A DNA stretch of 6,061 bases from Armatimonadota bacterium. Its GTDB lineage: Bacteria; Armatimonadota; SYMT01. Numbering within the stretch: the stretch's first letter is position 1; the number at the start of each line of letters is the position of its first letter. Below the pieces are notes generated by a model that was not told where the DNA came from, did no database searches, and was given only the letters and a program-made list of their open reading frames with translations. The stretch lies in NCBI GenBank assembly GCA_020696885.1, contig JAJFMS010000247.1, positions 1-6,061 of the forward strand, given 5' to 3'. Both the position numbers and the translations under genes were made by a program. Of this stretch, positions 1 through 4,147 are shown piece after piece.

Positions 1-225
1 CGGTTCCTGCATATCGCCGGCCCGGCGCGGGGAATGGACGTGGAATGGCTGCTCCGCGAGGAAGGCGGCCAGGTGCACGTGACCATCCGCCATGAGCTCG
101 CCCTGCAGGTGCCGCTGGTGCGCACGCCGCTCGGACGGTGGGTGGTGGGGGAGATCTTCGTGAGCGCGGTTGCAGGACGCACTCTCAGAGAGCTAAAGAG
201 AACGGTAGAAGCGGGCGCCGCCTGA
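1..225 (+). CDS. SRPBCC / polyketide cyclase-like protein, C-terminal part
   Basis: The frame is open from base 1 to a TGA at 223-225, giving the last 74 residues of a protein whose start lies to the left of the window. The pattern resembles the end of the SRPBCC (START/Bet v1-like, polyketide cyclase/dehydrase) fold: beta strands such as MDVEWLL and VHVTIRHEL, a hydrophobic PLGRWVVGEIFV stretch, and a final amphipathic helix, RTLRELKRTVEAG. Family members bind hydrophobic ligands, and some act as aromatases/cyclases on polyketide chains. It is followed 50 bp later on the same strand by a ketosynthase, which supports a role in a lipid or polyketide pathway. The coding call is solid. The family call rests on pattern recognition of a fragment, and the specific substrate is unknown. 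Confidence 0.65.
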   Translation, partial: RFLHIAGPARGMDVEWLLREEGGQVHVTIRHELALQVPLVRTPLGRWVVGEIFVSAVAGRTLRELKRTVEAGAA

Positions 226-235
226 CGGCGCCCGC
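211..235 (+). terminator. Perfect 10-bp GC hairpin spanning the stop codon (attenuator or partial terminator)
   Basis: GCGGGCGCCG at 211-220 is the exact reverse complement of CGGCGCCCGC at 226-235. The five-base loop CCTGA (221-225) contains the TGA stop of the upstream gene. No T-run follows, so it is not a textbook intrinsic terminator. Between two co-directional genes it could pause or partly terminate transcription, or protect the upstream message end. The structure is seen directly; its role is inferred. Confidence 0.5.
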
Positions 236-275
236 ACGTGCAACGAGTCAAGTCCCGGGTGGTCGAGGTTCATTG

Positions 276-1529
276 ATGGATGCTGTGAATGCAGGGCGGC
301 GGGTGGTGGTGACCGGTCTCGGTGTGATCACCGCGATCGGTACGGGGGTGGAGCGGCTCCGCTCCGGGCTGTTGGAGATGCGGCCCGGCGTCCGCGAGGT
401 CACCCGCTTCGACGCCAGCGGGTTCAAATGCCGCGTGGCCGGCGAGATCCCGGACTTCCGGCCCGAGGAGTTTCTGGACAAGAAGCAGGTCCGCCGCCTG
501 GACCGCTACTCCCAGCTCTCCATCAGCGCCGCCCGCCTGGCGCTGGAGGATGCCGCCCTGGACCCGACGAGCATCGACCAGGAGCGCGCCGGCGTCTGCA
601 TCGGCTCCGCCCTCGGTGGTGTGAGCTTCGGGGAACAGAACTACGAGGCCTACTCGCGCGGGGGCTGGAAGGCGGTGCACCCGATGCTGGCGCTTTCCGT
701 GTTCGTGGGGGCGGGGTCGTGCAACGTCGCCATCGAGTGCGGCTTCACCGGCCCCTCCACGGCCAACGGAGATAGCTGCAGCGCGGGCGCCATCGCCATC
801 GCCAACGCGCTCCGGTTCATCCAGACCGGCCAGGCGGACCGGATGCTGGCGGGAGGCGTGGAGTCGCCGCTGTCGACCGTTTGCTTCGGAGCCTTCGACA
901 TCATCTCCGCGATGAGCAAGAACATCGATCCCCCGGAGCGTGCCTGCCGCCCGTTCGACCGCACGCGGGACGGGTTCGTGATGGGGGAGGGGGCTGCGAT
1001 CCTGATGCTCGAAGCCGAAGAGGCGGCCCTCGCCCGCGGCGCGCGCATCTACGCCGAGCTGGCCGGCGCCGCCATCACCAACGACGCCTACCACATGACC
1101 GCGCCCCGGCCGGATGGGAAGAGCGCCCTTCGGTGCATGCAGACCGCCTTGCGAGACGCCGGCGTCACCCCGGAGCAGGTAGACACGGTAAACGCCCACG
1201 CCTCCGGCACTCCGTTGAACGACAAGACGGAGACGATGGCCCTCAAACAGCTCCTCGGGGAGCGCGCCTACTCGATCCCGGTGAGCGGTACCAAGAGCCT
1301 GTACGGTCACCCGCTCGGCGCCAGCGGCGCCATCGAAGCGGCGATTAGCTGCCTCACCGTGAGCGAAGGGCTCATCCCCGGCACCGCCAACCTCCACGAG
1401 CCGGACCCCGACTGCGACCTGGACTACGTGGCGGACGGCCCGCGGCAGCAGGCGGTACAGACGCTGCTCTCCAACAGCTTCGGCTTCGGCGGGATCAACG
1501 CCGCACTGGTCTTCCGCGCCTGGCGGTAG
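276..1529 (+). CDS. Beta-ketoacyl-ACP synthase, FabF (KAS II)-like / type II PKS KS-like
   Basis: A thiolase-fold condensing enzyme of 417 residues, the usual FabF length. It would catalyse decarboxylative Claisen condensation of malonyl-ACP onto an acyl thioester in the cytosol. Visible landmarks are the N-terminal RRVVVTGLGVIT strand, the nucleophile Cys168 in GDSCSAGAIAI, His308 in NAHASGTPLNDKTE, Lys340 and His345 in GTKSLYGHPLGASGA, and the C-terminal NSFGFGGIN gate motif. The triad is intact, so it is not a chain-length-factor partner, which lacks the cysteine. The ATG at 276 was chosen over an in-frame ATG at 138 because homology begins at residue 8, GAGG at 265-268 is well spaced, and the longer form would overlap the SRPBCC gene. 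The SGT-x-x-ND-x-x-ET and DP-x-CDLDYV stretches also recall type II polyketide KS-alpha enzymes, so primary fatty-acid synthesis is not assured. Confidence 0.93.
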   Translation: MDAVNAGRRVVVTGLGVITAIGTGVERLRSGLLEMRPGVREVTRFDASGFKCRVAGEIPDFRPEEFLDKKQVRRLDRYSQLSISAARLALEDAALDPTSIDQERAGVCIGSALGGVSFGEQNYEAYSRGGWKAVHPMLALSVFVGAGSCNVAIECGFTGPSTANGDSCSAGAIAIANALRFIQTGQADRMLAGGVESPLSTVCFGAFDIISAMSKNIDPPERACRPFDRTRDGFVMGEGAAILMLEAEEAALARGARIYAELAGAAITNDAYHMTAPRPDGKSALRCMQTALRDAGVTPEQVDTVNAHASGTPLNDKTETMALKQLLGERAYSIPVSGTKSLYGHPLGASGAIEAAISCLTVSEGLIPGTANLHEPDPDCDLDYVADGPRQQAVQTLLSNSFGFGGINAALVFRAWR

Positions 1530-1541
1530 CGGCTCCGGGGA

Positions 1542-1569
1542 GTTGCCCGCGAAAAGGCAGGCGGGGAAC
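1542..1569. terminator. Possible bidirectional terminator hairpin between convergent genes
   Basis: GTTGCCCGC (1542-1550) can pair with GCGGGGAAC (1561-1569), eight pairs with one G-G mismatch and a ten-base loop. It lies between the ketosynthase stop and the end of the convergent ankyrin remnant, where a shared terminator is expected. There is no clear T-run on either side, so the call is tentative. Confidence 0.3.
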
Positions 1570-1586
1570 GGGGAAACCGATCGTCG

Positions 1587-2223
1587 TCAGGCTTCCGGCG
1601 CGCCGCGCTCGCGGGGGAGGTCCGCGACCTGGAGAAATCCCGCGCGGGTGGCGTAGAACAGCGCCGGCCTTCCGGCGTACTCCGCCGCCATGTCGGCCCC
1701 GCAGTGGAGCAGCGCGCGCACCAACTCCACGTCCTCGCGGTGTCCGCTGTTCCCGGTGCACGAGATCCAGATCCAGCGGCCGGGCACGCGGTTCACGTCC
1801 GCCCCGTGCGACAGCAGCTTCCCGGCGATTCCCGGATGGCGCACCCACGGGCCGGGACCTACCGCTCCGGCGGTCGCGCCATGCGCCAGCAGGAGGTCCA
1901 CCAGCGCCTCATCGCCGCGGTTGGCGGCGGCTCCTACCAGGCGGGAGCTGTTGGGACCACGTATCGTCAAAGTAGCCGGGATCGCCGCCGAGCCAGGCCT
2001 CGAAGAACCGCTTCTGCTTCTCGCGCTCGTGGGTGAGGTCTCGCACGAACGCCGGCCGGAGCAGCCGGTCGCGCTCGATGCGGTCGTACAACCCGTCCAC
2101 AACCAGAGCTACCGCCTCCCGCCCACCGAGCAGGTCGAACGTCCCCGGCGGAGGAGTTAGCGGCGCCTCGCTCGTGCCGAAAACGCCGCGGTGTTCAAGC
2201 CTGGGCTGCACCGGCAATAACAT
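1587..2223 (-). pseudogene. Broken truncated-globin / ankyrin-repeat gene (frameshift and probable internal deletion)
   Basis: Two adjacent minus-strand frames read as one damaged gene. The first (about 2139 down to 1957) has TFDLLGG, LYDRIERD, LLRPAFVRDL and KRFFEAWLGGDPGYFDDTW, matching the front half of a group II-like truncated haemoglobin. The rear half with the heme-ligating His-F8 is absent. The second frame (about 1952 down to the TGA at 1587-1589) has ankyrin-like units: EALVDLLLAHGAT, GKLLSHGADVNR, ELVRALLHCGADM, then GFLQVADLPRERGAPEA. Going from globin to ankyrin needs a one-base step in frame, and about 60 globin residues are missing, so a deletion not divisible by three is the simplest cause. 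The globin frame stops soon after the junction. The start is uncertain: an ATG lies at 2221-2223 with no good ribosome binding site. It could be two neighbouring genes rather than one fusion. Confidence 0.7.
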
Positions 2224-2255
2224 GGATCCGTGCGTCACAGTTGTGATGAGCGGCG

Positions 2256-2274
2256 TCGGGCTGCTAGAGCCCGA
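2256..2274. repeat. 7-bp stem hairpin
   Basis: TCGGGCT (2256-2262) pairs exactly with AGCCCGA (2268-2274) around the loop GCTAG. It is not followed by a T-run in either direction, so termination is unproven. It lies just upstream of the possible start of the globin remnant, on its coding strand. Confidence 0.45.
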
Positions 2275-2341
2275 GGCCCGCCCCGGGCTGAAGCCACGAG
2301 GGAGGAAATCCGTTCCCGTCCCTTGGTCCACTAACGCCAGT

Positions 2342-2428
2342 TTGACAGGAGTCCGGCTGTCAGGCCGGCCTTCAATGAGACAAGCGCGGGACGGTCACTC
2401 GCCCGCCTCACGACGGGACTCCTATCAA
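2342..2428. repeat. Inverted repeat pair TTGAYAGGAGTCC with 61-bp interior
   Basis: TTGACAGGAGTCC at 2342-2354 and the reverse complement of GGACTCCTATCAA at 2416-2428 (TTGATAGGAGTCC) agree at 12 of 13 positions. The interior is too short to encode a protein and contains two small hairpins (CCGGC/GCCGG at 2353-2368, overlapping the left arm by two bases, and GCGGG/CCCGC at 2386-2406). This could be a very small non-autonomous mobile element, a REP-like unit or a structured RNA. No clear target-site duplication is visible flanking the ends. Confidence 0.4.
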
Positions 2429-2508
2429 TCAGCCGGAAGCACTTCCTGGCTCCAGAGCAGTTCAGCCACCTACCCCTGGGTGATCGAGATGTGGATGCCG
2501 TTCTGCCA

Positions 2509-2718
2509 TCACGGACCGGACCTTCCCCGTTTCCGCGGCGTGGCGCGAGTGAGCTCCGTCAGTTGCTCAGGGCGTTTCTCGCCGTTGAGCTCGCTCAGCA
2601 GCAACTCCGGATACTGCTCGTAGGGGTTGCCCCACCACTTCTTCGCCTTGCGATCCCAGATCCGCCAGCCCTGGCCGGTCTCTGCTTTCGCCACGAACCG
2701 CGTCGTCAACTTGCCCAT
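2509..2718 (-). CDS. Small Trp-rich basic protein of unknown function, 69 aa
   Basis: Starts at ATG (2716-2718) and ends at TGA (2509-2511). I do not recognise a named family. The sequence has a compact GWRIWDRKAKKWWG core (residues 17-30, four tryptophans), then YPELLLSELNG (36-46), then a basic tail PRKRGR. There is no signal peptide or membrane segment. The composition looks protein-like, with alternating aromatic and charged residues and a helical LLLSELNGEKRPEQLTELT stretch, which argues against a random frame. It lies 52 bp downstream of the SUKH gene on the same strand and may be co-transcribed with it. The ribosome binding site is weak, so a start elsewhere or translation coupled to the upstream gene cannot be excluded. 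Confidence 0.6.
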   Translation of the reverse strand: MGKLTTRFVAKAETGQGWRIWDRKAKKWWGNPYEQYPELLLSELNGEKRPEQLTELTRATPRKRGRSGP

Positions 2719-2770
2719 TGCTGCACCCGGGGCGGAAGGTGACTGCGGGGCGTCGAGAGCGTGGCGCGAA

Positions 2771-3427
2771 TCACTCGACCGTCAGTTGAAGGAACTCGCG
2801 CCAGAGAACGGCATTGGCGCCGTGCGGGTCAAGGAACGAGGTCGGGCCGGTGATGAAAGGCAGCATCTGCCAGTCTTCCGCCCCCGGGCAGCCAAGCAGC
2901 GACCAGCGGTCGATGAAGTCCTCGAAATCCGCGCCCAGTTGGTAGCCGTGCCCCTCCCCGCCGTCGTGGCTCAAGTAGACCACTGGAGCCGAGGTCGCGA
3001 GGACATCCAGGGCGAGGACGTCGCCGTTGTCCACCTGGAGGAACCCGAGCTTATGATGCCACACGCGATTGTAGGCGTCTTCCGGATCGGCAAAACACGA
3101 GTCGATCCACTCCCGTCGCCCGCCATCCACGTTGGTTAGCTGGGACAGGCTCCACCGGCACTCCCCGCAGAAGTTGTCGCCAAAAGCCGGCGGGCGAGGG
3201 AGCTCCTCCGGTAAGAACCAGCGGAACTCCACCTCTGCGGAGAAATCGGTCAGCACCCGGCGGAAGGAGGCAGGAAGCCGCTGTCCCAGCTCGCTCTCCA
3301 CCGTCTCGACTTCCGCCTCGGTCGCCGGTGGAGCGATTCGAAGCTCCCGTGCGTCGCCGCCCAGGCGTTGGCACGCCGCCAGCATCGCCTCCCACCGCCT
3401 CACCCACCGATCATATGAAGCCTTCAC
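2771..3427 (-). CDS. SMI1/KNR4 (SUKH) domain protein
   Basis: A 218-residue soluble protein with no signal peptide. After a helical N-terminus (MKASYDRWVRRWEAMLAACQ), the SUKH signature begins at residues 31-60: IAPPATEAEVETVESELGQRLPASFRRVL, the usual 'P-A-T-x-x-E-I-x-x-x-E-x-x-L-G-x-x-L-P' opening. It closes with GDVLALDV (135-142), PVVYLSHDG (148-156) and ADFEDFIDRW (166-175), followed by a 43-residue tail with EDWQMLPF and LWREFLQL. The start is GTG at 3425-3427, backed by GGAGGG (3435-3440 on the minus strand) seven bases upstream. SUKH proteins are best known as immunity proteins that bind and neutralise secreted nuclease toxins, but many stand alone with unknown partners. No toxin gene is visible here. 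The divergent neighbour is the blaI-like gene, 299 bp away. Confidence 0.85.
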   Translation of the reverse strand: MKASYDRWVRRWEAMLAACQRLGGDARELRIAPPATEAEVETVESELGQRLPASFRRVLTDFSAEVEFRWFLPEELPRPPAFGDNFCGECRWSLSQLTNVDGGRREWIDSCFADPEDAYNRVWHHKLGFLQVDNGDVLALDVLATSAPVVYLSHDGGEGHGYQLGADFEDFIDRWSLLGCPGAEDWQMLPFITGPTSFLDPHGANAVLWREFLQLTVE

Positions 3428-3647
3428 GACTCTTCCCTCCAGCCAAGCAGCGGCTTACCCAGTCCAGCCTTCACCGGTATCAAAACCAGGACCGCGACGC
3501 ACCGATCCCACTCCGCGCGGAAAGCGAACAGCGATTCGCCGGGCACAGCCCGGCATACTGTTCCGGCGGCTCGTACCGGGTCTCCTCCCGGATCAGCCCC
3601 GCTGGAGTTGAAGCTCCAGGAGGAGTATGCAGGAACCGGTGCGGCCC
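3428..3647. other. Divergent intergenic region, SUKH side
   Basis: No convincing protein is seen here. The minus-strand ribosome binding site of the SUKH gene lies at 3435-3440. A possible minus-strand -35 (TTGATA, 3478-3483) has only a poor -10 partner near 3454-3460, so the SUKH promoter is not firmly placed. A strong 7-bp hairpin, GCCGGGC-ACA-GCCCGGC (3538-3554), and the hairpin at 3602-3619 are present. Confidence 0.45.
3602..3619. repeat. Hairpin CTGGAG-TTGAAG-CTCCAG, REP-like
   Basis: CTGGAG (3602-3607) is the exact reverse complement of CTCCAG (3614-3619). With a T-G wobble the stem has seven pairs and a TGAA loop. A shorter structure with the same TGAA loop, GGC-TGAA-GCC, occurs at 2286-2295. 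Shared loop and intergenic position suggest a repeated extragenic palindrome family, which one window cannot establish. Confidence 0.4.
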
Positions 3648-3649
3648 GA

Positions 3650-3665
3650 TGTTAACTTTTTAGCG
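3650..3665. promoter_or_regulatory. Candidate distal BlaI-type operator (imperfect dyad)
   Basis: TGTTAA (3650-3655), four bases, then TTAGCG (3660-3665). It matches the downstream dyad with the same four-base spacer: the left half is perfect and the right half agrees at four of six positions. It lies upstream of the -35 box, and its centre is 42 bp from the downstream dyad, about four helical turns, so both would face the same side of the DNA. Confidence 0.5.
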
Positions 3666-3672
3666 CCAGAGG

Positions 3673-3700
3673 TTGACGCAACGGAGAATCGTGTTAATAT
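3673..3700 (+). promoter_or_regulatory. Predicted sigma-70-type promoter of the repressor/peptidase operon
   Basis: A -35 box TTGACG (3673-3678; five of six to TTGACA) is followed after 16 bases by TAATAT (3695-3700; four of six to TATAAT). Transcription would begin near 3707, leaving a leader of only about 20 bases before the GTG start. The -10 lies inside the operator dyad, so repressor binding would block RNA polymerase directly. Confidence 0.55.
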
Positions 3701-3707
3701 TTTAACA
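3692..3707. promoter_or_regulatory. Candidate BlaI-type operator (perfect dyad)
   Basis: TGTTAATATTTTAACA has perfect 6-bp arms, TGTTAA and TTAACA, around a four-base spacer. It covers the predicted -10 box and ends 19 bp before the repressor start codon, the expected place for an autoregulated BlaI/MecI operator. The sequence differs from the staphylococcal TACA/TGTA-type operator, so assignment to this repressor rests on position and symmetry. Confidence 0.65.
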
Positions 3708-3716
3708 TCAAGCCGA

Positions 3717-3738
3717 TGGATTACCTGTGGACTACCTG
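3717..3738 (+). repeat. 11-bp tandem duplication at the repressor start
   Basis: TGGATTACCTG (3717-3727) is followed directly by TGGACTACCTG (3728-3738), ten of eleven identical. The ATG at 3716 opens only a seven-codon frame (MDYLWTT, stop at 3737-3739). The GTG at 3727, formed across the repeat junction, re-creates the same N-terminus (DYLS) in the repressor frame. Confidence 0.75.
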
Positions 3739-4101
3739 AGCAAGCGCGAACAACAGATCATGGACCTCGTCTATCAGCGGGGTGAGGCGACGGCGGCAGA
3801 GGTGGTGGAGGCCTTACCGGAGGCACTCTCCAACTCCGCGGTGCGCACGTTCCTGCGGATCCTGGAGCGCAAGGGCCACCTCCGGCACGAGGTACGAGAG
3901 GGCCGGTATGTCTACCTGCCCACCCGGCCCCGGCAGTCTGCAGCCCGCGCGGCGCTGTCGCAGCTCCTCCATGTCTTCTTCGACGGTTCGGTGGAGCAGG
4001 TCATGGCTACGCTTCTCTCCGAGAAGGAGGGCGAGGTGTCGGCAGCCGAGCTGGAGCGCTTGGAGCGGATGATCCAGCAGGCAAAACAGGAGGGTCGGTA
4101 G
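3727..4101 (+). CDS. BlaI/MecI/CopY-family transcriptional repressor
   Basis: A 124-residue cytosolic regulator, the normal family length. Residues 1-65 form the winged helix: LSKREQQIMDLVYQRGEATAAEVVEALP (first two helices), SNSAVRTFLRILERKGHL (recognition helix), then a wing ending GRYVYLP. Residues 70-124 are the helical dimerisation arm (SAARAALSQLLHVFFDGSVEQVMATLL, then a charged final helix). Such repressors bind operator dyads as dimers and are lost from DNA after the partner M56 sensor is activated and they are cleaved. The GTG start is the only one in this frame consistent with the family N-terminus (DYLSKRE). No good Shine-Dalgarno precedes it, and the leader is very short. The M56 gene follows after 46 bp, the classical blaI-blaR1 order. 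The regulated function need not be beta-lactam resistance; no beta-lactamase is visible. Confidence 0.92.
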   Translation: MDYLSKREQQIMDLVYQRGEATAAEVVEALPEALSNSAVRTFLRILERKGHLRHEVREGRYVYLPTRPRQSAARAALSQLLHVFFDGSVEQVMATLLSEKEGEVSAAELERLERMIQQAKQEGR

Positions 4102-4134
4102 CCGCTCGCGTAGGCGAGGGCTGCGGTCGATGCC

Positions 4135-4141
4135 GGAGGAG
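4135..4141 (+). promoter_or_regulatory. Ribosome binding site of the M56 gene
   Basis: GGAGGAG lies six bases before the ATG at 4148. It favours that start over the in-frame ATG at 4130, whose best upstream match is GAGGG at 4116-4120. Confidence 0.6.
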
Positions 4142-4147
4142 CGGACG

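Larger units (their letters stand above)
2224..2508. other. Non-coding stretch with several inverted repeats
   Basis: About 285 bp between the globin/ankyrin remnant and the 69-residue gene. Open frames here have no recognisable protein pattern. It holds a TCACA-GT-TGTGA dyad (2235-2246), a 7-bp hairpin (2256-2274), a weak GGC-TGAA-GCC hairpin (2286-2295), a CCGGC/GCCGG hairpin (2353-2357 with 2364-2368) and a longer-range inverted repeat (2342-2354 with 2416-2428). No transposase is visible. It looks like a repeat-bearing intergenic region. Confidence 0.5.

Noticed and set aside
138..275. 46-codon N-terminal extension of the ketosynthase from the ATG at 138
   Set aside because: It overlaps the SRPBCC gene, crosses the hairpin and looks unlike protein. 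The family begins just after the ATG at 276, which has its own GAGG.
270..1397. 375-codon open frame on the minus strand opposite the ketosynthase
   Set aside because: The opposite frame is an intact FabF-like enzyme with all catalytic motifs. The minus frame is Gly/Ala/Arg-rich, as expected from high-GC antisense.
2342..2428. Calling this an insertion sequence
   Set aside because: The interval is far too short for a transposase, and no target-site duplication is evident at its ends.
2033..2623. 196-codon + strand frame across the intergenic region and parts of two minus-strand genes
   Set aside because: Ser/Arg/Pro-rich translation with no motif. It is antisense to globin-like coding sequence on one side and to the 69-residue gene on the other.
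3538..3554. GCCGGGC-ACA-GCCCGGC as an intrinsic terminator
   Set aside because: It lies between divergent genes, has a three-base loop and no T-run. It is kept only as a hairpin in the intergenic description.
3716..3739. Seven-codon frame MDYLWTT as a genuine leader peptide gene
   Set aside because: It is fully explained by the 11-bp duplication of the repressor's own start. It has no ribosome binding site of its own, so function is unproven.
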